DNA of 64,000 nucleotides, from positions 1 to 64,000 of the forward strand of contig NZ_BCQJ01000012.1 of the NCBI RefSeq assembly GCF_001544375.1, in the 5' to 3' direction. The notes beneath the pieces are model-generated. The model was not told the origin of the DNA, did no database searches, and was given only the letters and a program-made list of their open reading frames with translations. The stretch is from Enterococcus canis NBRC 100695 (GTDB taxonomy: Bacteria; Bacillota; Bacilli; Lactobacillales; Enterococcaceae). Both the position numbers and the translations under genes were made by a program. Positions 50,854 to 61,516 of this stretch are shown piece by piece (position 1 is the first letter of the stretch; each line of letters opens with the position of its first letter).

Positions 50854-53220
50854 CTATTGCAATGGTTGCCAATGCCAATCAGCAACTTCTGGCAGGTCCG
50901 TCCCCACACGACGGGTATATTCTTCATGTTCGGCTAACTTTTCATCCATCTCTTGGATAATGGCAGCGTATTGGCTAGCTTGCGGCAAGCTCAAGACGGC
51001 TGATTTCACTAAGTGGAAACGATCCAGATGGTTCATGACCCGCATATCAAATGGCGTGGTAATAGCGCCATTCTCTTCATAGCCATGAATCGTCACATTG
51101 CGATTGCGCCGGCGATAAATGAGATTTTGCAGTAGTCCCTTATAACCATGGAAGGCAAAAATCACTGGTTTATCGGTAGTAAACAACGCATCAAATTCAG
51201 CATCCGTCATACCACCAGGATATTCTTCCGGTGTCCGTAGTTTCAAAATATCCACCACGTTCACAAAGCGGATCTTCAATTCTGGCAAGCGTTCATGTAA
51301 TAGTTGCACAGCCGCTAGTCCTTCTAATACTTGGATTGGTCCAGCGACAGCTATCACAACATCAGGTTCACCTGCTCCTGTTGAAGCCCAGTCTACTAAA
51401 CCAGCACCTTTTTCCACAAAGGTCCGCGCTTCTTGCAAACTAAACCATTGCGGTGTTGGTTGTTTCGAGGTTACCACTAAATTGACCTTGTGCCGGGTTT
51501 TCAGCATTTTCTCCATAATCACTAGCAAGGTATTGGCATCAGAAGCTAAATACTCACTAATAACGTCCGGATGTTTGTCAGCTAAATGACCTAAAATACC
51601 GGGATCTTGGTGCGTAAAGCCATTGTGGTCTTGTTGCCAGACGATAGACGAGGCAATTAGATTTAAGGAAGACAGTTTTTCTCGCCAAGGTAATTCGTTG
51701 GTGACCTTCAACCATTTTTGATGTTGCGTAATCATGGAATCCACCACTCGCAAGAAAGCTTCATAACTAGCGAAGAAGCCGTGACGACCAGTCAAGACGT
51801 AGCCTTCCAACAAGCCTTCATCCATATGTTCACTGAGAATTGAGTCAATCACGCGGCCAGATGGTGCTAAATATTGGTCTTGTGGTTCCTCAATTTTTTC
51901 TAGCCATTGTTTCCGCGTTTCCTCAAAGACGGGATTTAAGCGGTTTGACAAGGTTTCATCGGGACCAAAGATGCGGAAATTATGATTGGCTTCATTCAGC
52001 GTCAAGACATCTTTGATATATTCTCCCATCACGGTCATATCTTGAGCTTCGACACCGCCGCGGACATGGGTATCCACTTCATACTCGTTGATTTCAGGTA
52101 ATCGTAAAGGTGTTAACACTTTTCCCCCATTGGTAACTGGATTTTGCGCCATCCGTCGGCCCTTTGGCGGCAAGATGGCTTTGATGTCATCCACTAATTG
52201 TCCATCATCCGTAAATAGTTCTTCCGGACGATAAGACTTCATCCAGCTGACTAAATGATCCGCATGCTCCATGTGTTCACGGTCAATCGGAATGGGCACT
52301 TGGTGGGCCCGGAACGAACCTTCGATTGGATCGCCGTCCCAAATCTTTGGACCAGTCCAGCCTTTAGGGGAACGGAAAACAATCATAGGCCAAATTGGTA
52401 GTGTCGCGTCTTGTTTACTGCGGGCATTTTCTTGAATTGCTTGGATTTTTTCAACTGCTTGATCCAGTGCCGCCGCCATTGCTGGATGCATTTTTTCAGG
52501 ATCATGGCCTTCAACAAAAATAGGTTCCCAGCCAAGGCCTTCAAAATATTTGGTCAATTGTTCATTAGGAATCCGGGACAACAGCGTTGGGTTGGCGATT
52601 TTAAAACCATTCAGATGGAAAATCGGTAAAACGGCACCATCATGAATAGGGTTCAAAAACTTATTCAGTTCCCAAGAAGTTGCCAAAGGACCGGTTTCTG
52701 ATTCACCATCACCCACTACAACAGCGGCAATCAAATCCGGATTATCTAAAACCGCGCCTGCCCCATGCATCAAGGAATAGCCCAGTTCGCCCCCTTCATG
52801 AATGGACCCAGGAGTTTCGGGTGCCGCATGGGAAGAAATACCACCAGGGAAAGAAAACTGTTTGTATAACCGTTTCAAGCCGGGAATATCTTGGGAGACA
52901 TTGGGATAGATTTCGCTATAACTACCATCCAAATAGGCATTCGATACCATGACTTGTCCGCCGTGTCCCGGGCCTTCAATGTAAAACATGTTCAAATCAT
53001 ACTTGTTGATGATTCGGTTTAAATGCGCATAAATAAAGTTTTGTCCGGCAATTGTGCCCCAGTGACCCACAACCTTGATTTTAACATGCTCTGGTTTGAT
53101 GGGTTCCTTCAGCAGGGGATTATCCAATAAATACAATTGTCCTACTGAAATGTAATTGGCAGCGCGCCAATAAGCGTCCACCTTGTCTAAATACTCTTTA
53201 GAAGAAAAATCCGTTGTCAT
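50854..53220 (-). CDS. xpkA: Phosphoketolase (xylulose-5-phosphate/fructose-6-phosphate)
   Basis: The thiamine-diphosphate enzyme splits xylulose 5-phosphate to acetyl phosphate and glyceraldehyde 3-phosphate in pentose fermentation. The 788-residue length is typical. Motifs seen are [49 protein letters not shown], the ThDP site [14 protein letters not shown], and [19 protein letters not shown]. Its presence fits heterofermentative pentose use in lactic bacteria. A HesB-like gene lies 16 bases upstream and may be co-transcribed. Confidence 0.96.
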   Translation of the reverse strand: MTTDFSSKEYLDKVDAYWRAANYISVGQLYLLDNPLLKEPIKPEHVKIKVVGHWGTIAGQNFIYAHLNRIINKYDLNMFYIEGPGHGGQVMVSNAYLDGSYSEIYPNVSQDIPGLKRLYKQFSFPGGISSHAAPETPGSIHEGGELGYSLMHGAGAVLDNPDLIAAVVVGDGESETGPLATSWELNKFLNPIHDGAVLPIFHLNGFKIANPTLLSRIPNEQLTKYFEGLGWEPIFVEGHDPEKMHPAMAAALDQAVEKIQAIQENARSKQDATLPIWPMIVFRSPKGWTGPKIWDGDPIEGSFRAHQVPIPIDREHMEHADHLVSWMKSYRPEELFTDDGQLVDDIKAILPPKGRRMAQNPVTNGGKVLTPLRLPEINEYEVDTHVRGGVEAQDMTVMGEYIKDVLTLNEANHNFRIFGPDETLSNRLNPVFEETRKQWLEKIEEPQDQYLAPSGRVIDSILSEHMDEGLLEGYVLTGRHGFFASYEAFLRVVDSMITQHQKWLKVTNELPWREKLSSLNLIASSIVWQQDHNGFTHQDPGILGHLADKHPDVISEYLASDANTLLVIMEKMLKTRHKVNLVVTSKQPTPQWFSLQEARTFVEKGAGLVDWASTGAGEPDVVIAVAGPIQVLEGLAAVQLLHERLPELKIRFVNVVDILKLRTPEEYPGGMTDAEFDALFTTDKPVIFAFHGYKGLLQNLIYRRRNRNVTIHGYEENGAITTPFDMRVMNHLDRFHLVKSAVLSLPQASQYAAIIQEMDEKLAEHEEYTRRVGTDLPEVADWHWQPLQ

Positions 53221-53236
53221 CCGTCTTGCTCCTCTC

Positions 53237-53548
53237 TTATTGCTTTAAGTCTTCCTCGTTCTTCGTAAATTCATAAATAGGCTCATCCTTTTGCGGATCA
53301 TAATCCACTGTCAGGTCGTAGCCTTTAAAAAACCAGTCATCTGTTTGTTCAATAAAATAAGTGATGCCATCAATCTTGGTCTCAATAAAGGCATCATCGG
53401 GTGTATCCACCGACATGCCCATGGAAAAGCCTTCGTGAACAGCCGTTTTCCCATATACTTTCCCGTAAAAACGCACGCCACTACCAGGCTGAACTTGTAC
53501 TTCCTCTTTGAACCATTCGTGTGCTTTTGGGGTAATCGTTAATTTCAT
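53237..53548 (-). CDS. HesB/YneR-family protein without cluster cysteines
   Basis: A 103-residue protein with the HesB-like beta fold: [36 protein letters not shown] and [10 protein letters not shown]. The three cysteines of IscA/SufA are missing, as in the YneR/YqkB-type Firmicute proteins, so an iron-sulfur scaffold role is unlikely. The function is unknown. The ATG at 53548 follows AGGAGTGCACAAG. It sits just upstream of phosphoketolase. Confidence 0.75.
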   Translation of the reverse strand: MKLTITPKAHEWFKEEVQVQPGSGVRFYGKVYGKTAVHEGFSMGMSVDTPDDAFIETKIDGITYFIEQTDDWFFKGYDLTVDYDPQKDEPIYEFTKNEEDLKQ

Positions 53549-53570
53549 CTTGTGCACTCCTCACTAACAA

Positions 53571-53617
53571 AAAATAGACGGTTCGTCCTACAGTCATTGT
53601 AGCACAAGCCGTCTATT
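53571..53617 (-). terminator. Two-tier intrinsic terminator of the KtrA-like gene
   Basis: The outer stem AATAGACGG / CCGTCTATT encloses an inner stem CTACA / TGTAG and is followed on the minus strand by a T run. Confidence 0.8.
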
Positions 53618-53646
53618 CCCTTAGAGAATATGCTTATTTCTAGCGG

Positions 53647-54312
53647 TTACTCATTCATCTTTTCATCTAATAAATCGACATCATCGGTGCGTCCAATCAC
53701 CAAAAGATTGTCATTTTCTTCCACCATTTCGTCAGCTGCTGGCGAGACAATCACGTTGTCTTTGCCCCGACGAATCGCCACCACCGTTAAGTTAAAGCGT
53801 TGACGGAAGTTAAGATCAGTCAAGGTGCGACCAAAGAATTTTCGGTTGGAGACTTTGACCTCTGCTAATGAGAAGTCGTCCGACAGCTCCAGATAATCCA
53901 AAATATTTTTTGAAACTAGATTATGGGCAATCCGCGCCCCCATATCACGTTCTGGATGGACAACGCGGTCCGCACCGATTTTTTCTAGCACGCGCGCATG
54001 GTATTCATTTTGCGCTTTGGCTAAAACATGAGGCACGCCCATCTCTTTCACCATAAGGGTTACCAAAATGCTGGCTTGGATATCTTCCCCAATCGCTACT
54101 ACTACATGGTCAAAGTTACGAATTCCTAGAGAGCGGAGCGTCATCTCATCTTGAGCATTGGCAACGACTGCGTGGGTCGCAATATTCATATATTCATTTA
54201 CACGGTCTTCACTGCTGTCGATGGCTAGTACTTCTTGTCCCAGTTCAATCAGCGTGCGGCAGACACTTCCGCCAAAACGGCCTAAACCGACAATTGCAAA
54301 ATTTTGTTTCAT
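53647..54312 (-). CDS. ktrA: Potassium uptake gating protein, KtrA/TrkA type
   Basis: The 221-residue cytoplasmic protein has an RCK-N domain with the nucleotide-binding motif IVGLGRFGGSVCRTL and acidic end AIDSSEDRV, then an RCK-C domain from about 135. It gates a KtrB/KtrD membrane pore and responds to ATP/ADP and often c-di-AMP. No pore gene is in the window, as is common for KtrC-like orphans, so it may be KtrC. It is a single-gene unit. Confidence 0.88.
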   Translation of the reverse strand: MKQNFAIVGLGRFGGSVCRTLIELGQEVLAIDSSEDRVNEYMNIATHAVVANAQDEMTLRSLGIRNFDHVVVAIGEDIQASILVTLMVKEMGVPHVLAKAQNEYHARVLEKIGADRVVHPERDMGARIAHNLVSKNILDYLELSDDFSLAEVKVSNRKFFGRTLTDLNFRQRFNLTVVAIRRGKDNVIVSPAADEMVEENDNLLVIGRTDDVDLLDEKMNE

Positions 54313-54421
54313 CTTTTTCTCCTTAAAAAAATTACTACCTCCATTATAGCAGAGACCTGAAGGAAGTAGTAGAACTTCTCATGACCTGCAACCTACAATT
54401 GGTGGTAGTAATATACGCTTA

Positions 54422-55054
54422 TTATTTGATTAAGCCATGTTTAAAGGCATAAATCGCCGCCTGGGTCCGATCTTCTACCTCGAGTTTCGACAAGATATTG
54501 GAAACATGGGTTTTGACTGTTTTCAAGGTAATGAAAAGCTCATCGGCAATTTCCTGATTGCTCTTTCCTTGTGAAATCAGCATTAGAATCTCCCGTTCCC
54601 GATTTGTTAAGTCTTCATGTAAAACGGGCTCATGTTTTTTAGACAAGCGTTCCATCATCTTATTAGTAACTTCTGGCTCCAATACTCGTTCTCCGCGGTA
54701 AGTCGCGCGAATCGCATCCGCGATTTCACTGGCACTGGAAGTTTTTAATAAATAACCAGCCGCTCCCGCTTCGATGGCCGGATAGACTTTTTCGTCATCA
54801 ATAAAACTTGTTACAATAATAATCTTGGCTTGCGGCCAATCCTTCAAGATGGCTTTCGTGGATTCAATGCCATCCATCTCGTCCATCACTAAATCCATCA
54901 AGATTACATCTGGACGCAAATCAAGGGCTTTTTCATAGCCGATTCGGCCATTTTCAGCTTCCCCTACAACTTCAATATCATCTTGGATCGATAAGTAAGA
55001 AGACACGCCGAGGCGTACCATCTCATGATCGTCTACAAGTAATACTTTAATCAT
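54422..55054 (-). CDS. liaR: LiaR response regulator (NarL/LuxR family)
   Basis: The 210-residue regulator has a receiver domain with the phosphorylated Asp in [13 protein letters not shown] and the [12 protein letters not shown] start, then a LuxR-type helix-turn-helix ([20 protein letters not shown]). It is the output of the LiaFSR system, which reacts to cell-envelope damage and is known for daptomycin resistance mutations in enterococci. The ATG at 55054 overlaps the end of liaS by eight bases. Confidence 0.94.
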   Translation of the reverse strand: MIKVLLVDDHEMVRLGVSSYLSIQDDIEVVGEAENGRIGYEKALDLRPDVILMDLVMDEMDGIESTKAILKDWPQAKIIIVTSFIDDEKVYPAIEAGAAGYLLKTSSASEIADAIRATYRGERVLEPEVTNKMMERLSKKHEPVLHEDLTNREREILMLISQGKSNQEIADELFITLKTVKTHVSNILSKLEVEDRTQAAIYAFKHGLIK

Positions 55055-56129
55055 CCTTCTCCTCCTCAATCACCGGTACTTTGATTTCCACACTGGTTCC
55101 CTGTCCTTTGAAGCTAATGATTTTGATGGTGCCGCCCATGCCGGCGACCCGCTCGCGAATATTACTTAAGCCATAGCTTCCCGCCTTGTTTTCATTCACC
55201 TGCATATCAAAACCAACGCCATCATCCACAACCCGTAGTAAAACATTTCGGTCGATCTGATGTAAGTATACCTCAAGCTCCTCTGCTTTGGCATGTCGGA
55301 GGGTGTTGGAAAGTAATTCCTGAACGATTCGGAATAAATGATCTTCAATACTAGCTGGTAAGTGAACATCTTCCACATCCCAAGTTAGCCGAATTTGAAT
55401 TTTAGTTTCCAGTTCCTTCAATAATTGCTCGATACCTTTACGTAGACTTTTGCCCTCTAAATTGACAGGACGTAAATGCAGCAGTAAGGCGCGCATTTCT
55501 GATTGAGAGGCATTGATGATGTTGGCGATCATCGCCAGTTGTTTCCGAAAGGGATCTGAAATCTCAATTTTTTGCGCCTGTTCATTTAAAGCTGATAACA
55601 TCATCATCGCCGCAAACAACTGTTGGCTAACTGAGTCATGTAGCTCGCGGGCCAACCGTTTACGCTCATTTTCTAAGATTTCTTCCTTAGTCTGGCCCTC
55701 CATCAATTGTGGTCGGCTGGTCAAGACTTGTAGTTCCTTAGACATTTCCAGCATTTTAGCACTGATTGCCGCGATATCCTGGTCAACATCTGCAATATAT
55801 TGATCATTTTTCGCATGAGGAACCGGCTTTGTGAGGCGATTGTTTTCATAACTCCCACTAGCGAGTAGCCGCAGCTTCTCTTCGATTCGACCATATTGGG
55901 CCTTCTGAACTAGCGAGATAAAGACAAAGGTCAACAATCCCACTACCAGCGAAATCACAAAAATATGCACTAACAGCGGCATATGAAAAATGCGCGCCCG
56001 AATTAGCTCCATAAACCATTCTTTTTGGTTACGGTAATAAAAGTAGGTAAATAATGTCCCCAGAACGACTAAAAAGGTGATCACAGCCGCGTAGATCGAC
56101 AGCATCTGTCGTGAGATTCGTCCTATCAT
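55047..56129 (-). CDS. liaS: LiaS sensor histidine kinase
   Basis: The 360-residue kinase has two N-terminal membrane helices (about 10-30 and 48-70) with a very short outer loop, typical of intramembrane-sensing kinases. A linker leads to the HisKA_3 dimerisation box [18 protein letters not shown] (phosphorylated His) and the ATPase boxes [20 protein letters not shown] and GLSNIRERV. It senses envelope stress under negative control by LiaF. It starts inside the end of liaF (four-base overlap, ATGA). Confidence 0.94.
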   Translation of the reverse strand: MIGRISRQMLSIYAAVITFLVVLGTLFTYFYYRNQKEWFMELIRARIFHMPLLVHIFVISLVVGLLTFVFISLVQKAQYGRIEEKLRLLASGSYENNRLTKPVPHAKNDQYIADVDQDIAAISAKMLEMSKELQVLTSRPQLMEGQTKEEILENERKRLARELHDSVSQQLFAAMMMLSALNEQAQKIEISDPFRKQLAMIANIINASQSEMRALLLHLRPVNLEGKSLRKGIEQLLKELETKIQIRLTWDVEDVHLPASIEDHLFRIVQELLSNTLRHAKAEELEVYLHQIDRNVLLRVVDDGVGFDMQVNENKAGSYGLSNIRERVAGMGGTIKIISFKGQGTSVEIKVPVIEEEKDD

Positions 56130-56857
56130 ACACGGATCACCTCTAAATCACCAATCAGCGCGTTCGTTACCAAACGTAACCGACGCGGGTTGGTATCATA
56201 ATCATTACTATAAAGCCGCAAAGACTCATTCCGCAGCTGGTAACGTTCATCATCAAACCCAACGGATCCTAAGAAGGTTGAGTGTTCTAACGAAATTGCC
56301 ACGCCTGTTGGAACTAACACCCGAGTTCGGCCAAAGCCTTTTCGGATCATAATCACGCTATCCTGCTTTGGTAGCAAAGTATTACCTAAATCAATGATTG
56401 TGTCCCCGCTTAGCAAATTGATATTGATGTCGTCCCATTCGTAAATATTGGTGCCAATCCGTTCATTGGCAAACCAAGGGCGTTTGTACCGTTTGCCCCC
56501 CTTAGGACTATGATTAGTCGTTTCTACCATCACCATTTTTTTGCGATTCCAAGGAGCATGCTCAAATAATGGTACACCTGAAACTTCCACCCCTTTTAAG
56601 CCGACAAATAAAACCGCAAAGACAATCATGGCCCAAACTGCTGGACTACTTAGCAACCCCACTAAAATGGCAATTAAGCCTAGGATAAATTGAAATTGAT
56701 TAAAGGAGGTACGGTGGACCTTCTTAGCGACGTAAAGCAAATTCATCACACCAAAGACCAAAATGATCAATAAAGGTGGATTATGGATCAACTGCCATAA
56801 GCCAAAAATGGCCAGCAGACTCTCAATGATAATAAAAAAACGCCAGGGATTGTTCAT
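56126..56857 (-). CDS. liaF: LiaF envelope-stress inhibitor
   Basis: The 243-residue membrane protein has four hydrophobic segments in the first ~100 residues and a C-terminal beta-rich LiaF domain (~125-243) with INLLSGDTIIDLGNTLLP and VLVPTGVAISLEHSTFLG. LiaF keeps LiaS inactive without stress. The gene opens the liaFSR operon; a TATACT-like -10 (56879-56884) lies just before its GAGGAGG site. greA lies upstream with its own terminator. Confidence 0.93.
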   Translation of the reverse strand: MNNPWRFFIIIESLLAIFGLWQLIHNPPLLIILVFGVMNLLYVAKKVHRTSFNQFQFILGLIAILVGLLSSPAVWAMIVFAVLFVGLKGVEVSGVPLFEHAPWNRKKMVMVETTNHSPKGGKRYKRPWFANERIGTNIYEWDDININLLSGDTIIDLGNTLLPKQDSVIMIRKGFGRTRVLVPTGVAISLEHSTFLGSVGFDDERYQLRNESLRLYSNDYDTNPRRLRLVTNALIGDLEVIRV

Positions 56858-56954
56858 CTTTATTCCTCCTCTCGTTTCAGTATAACGTATCTCTATCTTT
56901 CATAGTAGCCGCAAAAGTCTTATCCGGCTATGGGACTTGAGACCGAAATATGGA

Positions 56955-56995
56955 AAAGGATGGCGCGACCTATTGAACTTGTCGCGTCATCCTTT
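56955..56995 (-). terminator. Intrinsic terminator of greA
   Basis: A 15-base stem (56955-56969 with 56981-56995, one G-T pair) is followed by TTTTCC on the minus strand. Confidence 0.85.
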
Positions 56996-57040
56996 CATAA
57001 CAGCTCCGTCACCGGCAGCTGTCGGCCTATTGGGATCCTT

Positions 57041-57514
57041 TTATTTTACTTCGGTGATTTTTACGTTCATATCGCCGCCAGGTGTTGCGATAACCACTTC
57101 ATCGCCAACGCGTTTACCGATTAAGGCTTTTGCAATTGGAGAATCATTGGAGATTTTACCTGAAAATGGGTCAGCTTCTGCACTTCCCACGATGGTATAT
57201 TGTTCTTCCTCTTCGTCTGGTAGTTCTTTGAAGACTACTGTCTTACCTAAAGAAACTTCATCTGCATCAATGCCATTGTTATCAATGATTTGTGCAAAAC
57301 GAATCATGTTTTCTAAAGTTGTGATACGGCCTTCGACAAAGGCTTGTTCATCTTTCGCTGACTCATATTCTGAGTTTTCAGAAAGGTCACCAAAGCTGCG
57401 AGCAATCTTGATACGTTCAATGATTTCGCCGCGTTTAACGGTTTTTAGTTCTTCTAATTCTTGTTCTAATTTCGCTTTTCCTTCTAGGGTCATTGGATAT
57501 ACTTTTTCTACCAT
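57041..57514 (-). CDS. greA: Transcription elongation factor GreA
   Basis: GreA rescues backtracked RNA polymerase by stimulating transcript cleavage. The 157-residue protein has the coiled-coil domain with [16 protein letters not shown], then [18 protein letters not shown] whose acidic tip (DLSENSEY) enters the polymerase. A C-terminal FKBP-like domain ends [10 protein letters not shown]. Length is standard. It sits between mltG and liaF, as I recall for E. faecalis. Confidence 0.97.
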   Translation of the reverse strand: MVEKVYPMTLEGKAKLEQELEELKTVKRGEIIERIKIARSFGDLSENSEYESAKDEQAFVEGRITTLENMIRFAQIIDNNGIDADEVSLGKTVVFKELPDEEEEQYTIVGSAEADPFSGKISNDSPIAKALIGKRVGDEVVIATPGGDMNVKITEVK

Positions 57515-57620
57515 AATTAAAACTCCTTCATTAACTAAATCAATGATACAAAGATTAGCACGCTTTCAAAAAAAAGTAAACGATTATTTGAAAGTTTTGC
57601 TAAGTAAGCCAGTACTCGAA

Positions 57621-57646
57621 AAAGAAGAAACCCCCTAAGGGATTTC
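57621..57646 (-). terminator. Weak intrinsic terminator after mltG
   Basis: AGAAACCC / GGGATTTCT forms a short stem with one mismatch, followed by TTCTTTTTC on the minus strand. Confidence 0.6.
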
Positions 57647-59062
57647 TCACTGGTTGCGGCTATTGACATATTTATCAACGAGCACCTGATGTTCTTCATA
57701 GGTTTCCGCATAATAGACTTTACCGGTATCAATATCTGCTACAAAGTAGAGGTAATCATTCTTTTCTGGATTCAAGACTGCTTGAATCGATTGTAGGCTT
57801 GGATTGTCAAAAGGTCCCGGACCATAGCCAGGATTTTGATACAAGTTATAAGGCGAATCTACCATTGTATCTTCGATAGTTAAAAGCTCCTTATGCTCGC
57901 CTAAAGCATACAGCACAGAAATATCTGATTGTAGAGGCATATCAATCGCTAAGCGGTTAAAGAAGACTTGCGCAATATTGCGGCGGTCGCCTTCTGTGAC
58001 GCCTTCTCGTTCGACTAACGAGGCAAGTGTCAGCACTTGTTGGATTGTTAAATCTTTTTCCTTAATTTGATCATAATAAGGTTTCAGGTTATCATCCATC
58101 GCCTTCACCATTTGTTCGGCTAGACTTTCCACCGTAGTCGTCTCATTGTACTCATAAGTAGCTGGGAACAAGTAGCCTTCTAAACGGTAACGAACGCCAC
58201 TGGCTTTTGAGGCGCTATCTAACAGCGTTGGGTATTTTTCCAGCATCTTATCAAAGAAAGTATCATCTTTCATCAAGGCAATAAAATCATCCTTTTTGAA
58301 CGGTGTTTTTTCCTTCTTATCATCAATCTGGTTAACCGTAATACTATTGGCAACATCCTCAATGGCTAAACCTTCGGGGATAGTAACCTTACCAGAAACT
58401 GGTGCTTGCGGTTCTGCGGTTCCGCCTTCTTGGAGTTTAGCGGCAATATCATCTAGGGTCATATCTGCTGCCAGATTATAATAGCCGGCTTGGAACCCGC
58501 TCCAGTTTTTGAACTTCGCATAATAGTTGAAAATCAAGCCGCTTTTAATGACTTTGTCTTCCTCTAAGATGTTCCCAATTTGTTTATTGGATGAACCAAT
58601 TGGAATCTCGACTTGGACCGTTGCATCGTTTTTAGGATCTAACGGCTCCAGACTAGAAGTTACGTAGCGATAAACTGAAAAGCCTAAGACCCCGGCGATT
58701 ACAATTAAGACGGTGACGACGATCAGTACAATTCGCGTCACAATACGGTCTTCTTTTTGACGGTTATTTTTTAAGTCCCGTCTTCCTCCGGTAGCTGGCA
58801 TCTCTGTTTCCTCTTCTGATTCTGATAGTGGTTCAATTGGTGTTTCTGGTTCTTTAGGTTCTTTGGTTTTTTGACTGTTTTGATAACTTCTTCTAGAAAA
58901 AGTTTCTTCAGTTGGCTCCGAAAGTGGCGGTTGCTGGGTCTCTTCAGCCGGTGTTTCTGGCGTTGCCGACTTTTGTTCCTCGTCTGGTTGTTTCAAGGAA
59001 CGTAAGACCTTATCCCGCAAGGATTCTTCCGAATGTTGGTTATCTTGGTTATCGTTTGCCAA
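57647..59062 (-). CDS. mltG: Endolytic transglycosylase MltG
   Basis: MltG cuts nascent glycan strands at the membrane and sets their length. The 471-residue protein has a disordered Glu/Pro-rich cytoplasmic part (1-~100), one membrane helix (~108-130), a LysM-like subdomain and the YceG catalytic domain with the conserved Glu in LASLVEREG and the DYLYFVAD end. The long charged N-terminus is typical of enterococcal and streptococcal forms. It precedes greA. Confidence 0.95.
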   Translation of the reverse strand: MANDNQDNQHSEESLRDKVLRSLKQPDEEQKSATPETPAEETQQPPLSEPTEETFSRRSYQNSQKTKEPKEPETPIEPLSESEEETEMPATGGRRDLKNNRQKEDRIVTRIVLIVVTVLIVIAGVLGFSVYRYVTSSLEPLDPKNDATVQVEIPIGSSNKQIGNILEEDKVIKSGLIFNYYAKFKNWSGFQAGYYNLAADMTLDDIAAKLQEGGTAEPQAPVSGKVTIPEGLAIEDVANSITVNQIDDKKEKTPFKKDDFIALMKDDTFFDKMLEKYPTLLDSASKASGVRYRLEGYLFPATYEYNETTTVESLAEQMVKAMDDNLKPYYDQIKEKDLTIQQVLTLASLVEREGVTEGDRRNIAQVFFNRLAIDMPLQSDISVLYALGEHKELLTIEDTMVDSPYNLYQNPGYGPGPFDNPSLQSIQAVLNPEKNDYLYFVADIDTGKVYYAETYEEHQVLVDKYVNSRNQ

Positions 59063-59163
59063 AATAAATCCTCCTTGCTACTTCTCATAACTCCAACCAT
59101 TATACATGATAGAGACTCAAAATTGAATAATTTTCCCTAAAAGTCTTATCACTTTGCGTTTTT

Positions 59164-60291
59164 TTAAGAAAAATCTGCTGGTGGTGTGGTGGTCTGACCA
59201 AATTCGTACGCCAAAGCGGCTAAGATTCGTTCACTGGCGTGGCCATCGCCATAAGGATTCCGCGCTTGGACCATCGCTTGATAGGCCGCTTCATCAGTTA
59301 GTAATCTTTTAGCCTCTTGGTACACAGTCTCGGTGTCGGTTCCCACCAGACGCAACGTGCCAGCCGCGACTCCTTCAGGACGCTCCGTCGTCTTCCGTAA
59401 AACCAATACCGGTACTCCTAATGAAGGTGCTTCTTCCTGTACGCCACCAGAATCCGTCATAATCATCGTCACTCGTGAGGCGATATTTTGAAAATCCTTC
59501 GCTTCTAGCGGCTCGATCAAATGGACATTTGCCAAGTCCCCTAAATATTTTTGGGCGACTTCCCGCACCCGCGGATTTTTATGCATAGGAAAGATAATGC
59601 TGGCTCGTTGTTCACTAGCAAGACGACGTAAAGCCGCAAAAACGTGGGCCATTGGTTCGCCTAGATTCTCTCGGCGGTGCATCGTGACTAAAATCGTTGG
59701 TTCCGTTAAATGGGCTAACAGGGGATGCTGGTACTCATCTGTTAACGTATAGCTCATGGCGTCAATCGCCGTATTCCCTGTAATATAGATATGTTCAGCT
59801 GGATGATGCTCTTTTAGGAGATTTTCTTTACTCAAGGTAGTGGGCGCAAAATAAAAATCAGCTAGCACATCAGTCAGTTGGCGGTTCGCTTCCTCTGGAA
59901 AAGGATCATACAGCTGCCATGTCCGTAAGCCCGCCTCAACATGCCCAATTTTTACCTGTTGATAAAAGGCCGCCAGTGCTGCTGAAAAGGTCGTGGTGGT
60001 GTCGCCATGTACCAGCAAAACATCCGGCTTATCCGCGGTAATCACAGCGCCTAGTTGCGTTAAGACGCGACTGGTGATATCCGCTAGCGTTTGTCCTGGC
60101 TGCATGATATTCAAATCATAATCGGGCACAATCGCAAAATCCGTCAATACTTGATCCAACATTTCTCGATGCTGTGCGGTAACTGCCACGATGCTTTCAA
60201 AACGTTCATCTTTTTCTAGCGCCTTTACCAAAGGGGCCATTTTGATTGCTTCTGGGCGCGTACCAAACACCGACATCACTTTTATCGTCAT
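59164..60291 (-). CDS. mnaA: UDP-N-acetylglucosamine 2-epimerase (non-hydrolysing)
   Basis: MnaA interconverts UDP-GlcNAc and UDP-ManNAc; ManNAc is the second sugar of the wall teichoic acid linkage unit. The 375-residue GT-B-fold protein has FGTRPEAIKMAPL, VHGDTTTTFSAALAAFY, GHVEAGLRT, MHRRENLG and TDSGGVQEEAPSLGVPVL, all diagnostic. It lies next to tagO, matching a teichoic acid role. It is preceded by ACAGGAGGAACTCAA. Confidence 0.96.
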   Translation of the reverse strand: MTIKVMSVFGTRPEAIKMAPLVKALEKDERFESIVAVTAQHREMLDQVLTDFAIVPDYDLNIMQPGQTLADITSRVLTQLGAVITADKPDVLLVHGDTTTTFSAALAAFYQQVKIGHVEAGLRTWQLYDPFPEEANRQLTDVLADFYFAPTTLSKENLLKEHHPAEHIYITGNTAIDAMSYTLTDEYQHPLLAHLTEPTILVTMHRRENLGEPMAHVFAALRRLASEQRASIIFPMHKNPRVREVAQKYLGDLANVHLIEPLEAKDFQNIASRVTMIMTDSGGVQEEAPSLGVPVLVLRKTTERPEGVAAGTLRLVGTDTETVYQEAKRLLTDEAAYQAMVQARNPYGDGHASERILAALAYEFGQTTTPPADFS

Positions 60292-60315
60292 TTGAGTTCC
60301 TCCTGTCTTTTGTCA

Positions 60316-60347
60316 AAAAAAGCTGTGACAATCTGCCCCAGCTTTTT
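60316..60347 (-). terminator. Intrinsic terminator between tagO and mnaA
   Basis: AAAAAGCTG / CAGCTTTTT forms a 9-base stem followed by T7 on the minus strand, directly after the tagO stop. Confidence 0.8.
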
Positions 60348-60349
60348 CA

Positions 60350-61459
60350 TTATTTCTTCTTCATTACTTTATGGCGGAAATCACGATTTCCTAAAAACTT
60401 CAGTAAAAACATCAACGGCTGCCGGTCTTCTCCCACCAGCCCAATCAATTCAATAAACAGCTCCAAACCAATCGTCGTCGATAGAATCAACAAGATGATG
60501 GCCCATGTACTGGCATAATTCATCAGTAGTGCGATAAATGAGAAAACAAGGGCTAAGGCGTAGATTGTCAACACGGCTCCCCGGTGAGTAAAGCCAAGCG
60601 ATAATAAGCGGTGATGTAAGTGCATCTTATCCGCAGATGAGATTGGCTGCTTGTTAATGTAGCGGCGAATCATCGCAAAAACGGTGTCTGTGATAGGTAC
60701 ACCTAAGATAAACATCGGTGTGATCACGGTGATAAAGGTCGCGTTCTTTAACCCTTGAAGGGAAAAGACCGCAATCATAAAGCCTAAAAACAAAGCCCCC
60801 GTATCCCCCAGATAAATCGTAGCGGGATAAAAATTGAAAGGAAAGAACCCGATAATTGAGGCAACTAAAGCAAAAATCATGATGGAAATAATCACGCCCT
60901 GCTCCTTCAAAAAGAAGTAAGCAATAATGCCAATCGTTGATAGGGCAATAATCGAAACCCCAGAAGCTAGTCCATCCAGACCATCAATCAAATTAACCGC
61001 ATTCGTGATGGCTAATATCCAAATAATCGTGATTGGTAAACCCCACCAGCCTAAATCAACTTTACCAATAAAGGGGATGGAGATCGTGGCAATGCGAATC
61101 TCAGCCCAAAAATAGACGACTAAAGCTGCTAATGTGATGCCCAGTGTCTTTTGCAAGGGCTTGAGCTCCCAAATATCATCGATCAACCCGGTGAGAATCA
61201 CCACCGTTGCTCCCGCCAAAATTGGGACGCTGTAATCATAACTGATTACGTCGCGGAACAAATAAAGCACCGCAAAACAAAAAGCCAAGTAAATAGCTAA
61301 GCCACCCGCCGTCGGCATCGTTTTTTTATTGATGCGTCGCTCTCCCGGCTGGTCGGCTGCTCCGATTTTAAAAGCCAGCAGTTTGATCAACGGAGTCAAG
61401 ATCATGGCGATAATCATAGTGATAAATAATTTTACAATAAATTCAAATGCAAATGACAT
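60350..61459 (-). CDS. tagO: Undecaprenyl-phosphate GlcNAc-1-phosphate transferase
   Basis: TagO starts teichoic acid assembly by joining GlcNAc-1-P to undecaprenyl phosphate. The 369-residue MraY/WecA-family protein has about ten membrane helices and the cytoplasmic motifs PTAGGLAIYL, TGLIDDIWELKPLQK, NAVNLIDGLDGLASG and the HLHHRLLSLGFTHR loop. The ATG at 61459 follows GTAGGGAATCAG; an upstream TTG at 61483 is less likely. Together with mnaA it supplies the linkage unit for the polymer made at 31-44 kb. Confidence 0.95.
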   Translation of the reverse strand: MSFAFEFIVKLFITMIIAMILTPLIKLLAFKIGAADQPGERRINKKTMPTAGGLAIYLAFCFAVLYLFRDVISYDYSVPILAGATVVILTGLIDDIWELKPLQKTLGITLAALVVYFWAEIRIATISIPFIGKVDLGWWGLPITIIWILAITNAVNLIDGLDGLASGVSIIALSTIGIIAYFFLKEQGVIISIMIFALVASIIGFFPFNFYPATIYLGDTGALFLGFMIAVFSLQGLKNATFITVITPMFILGVPITDTVFAMIRRYINKQPISSADKMHLHHRLLSLGFTHRGAVLTIYALALVFSFIALLMNYASTWAIILLILSTTIGLELFIELIGLVGEDRQPLMFLLKFLGNRDFRHKVMKKK

Positions 61460-61516
61460 CTGATTCCCTACTTTCAAGCTCAATCTCTTACATTATAGCA
61501 AGAATTTCGAGAAGGT

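Noticed and set aside
53237-53548. Iron-sulfur cluster assembly scaffold (IscA/SufA)
   Set aside because: The fold looks HesB-like, but the conserved cysteines are absent, so no cluster role is claimed.
56937-57638. 233-codon plus-strand frame over greA
   Set aside because: Antisense to greA, Ser-rich translation with no family pattern, and it crosses two terminators.
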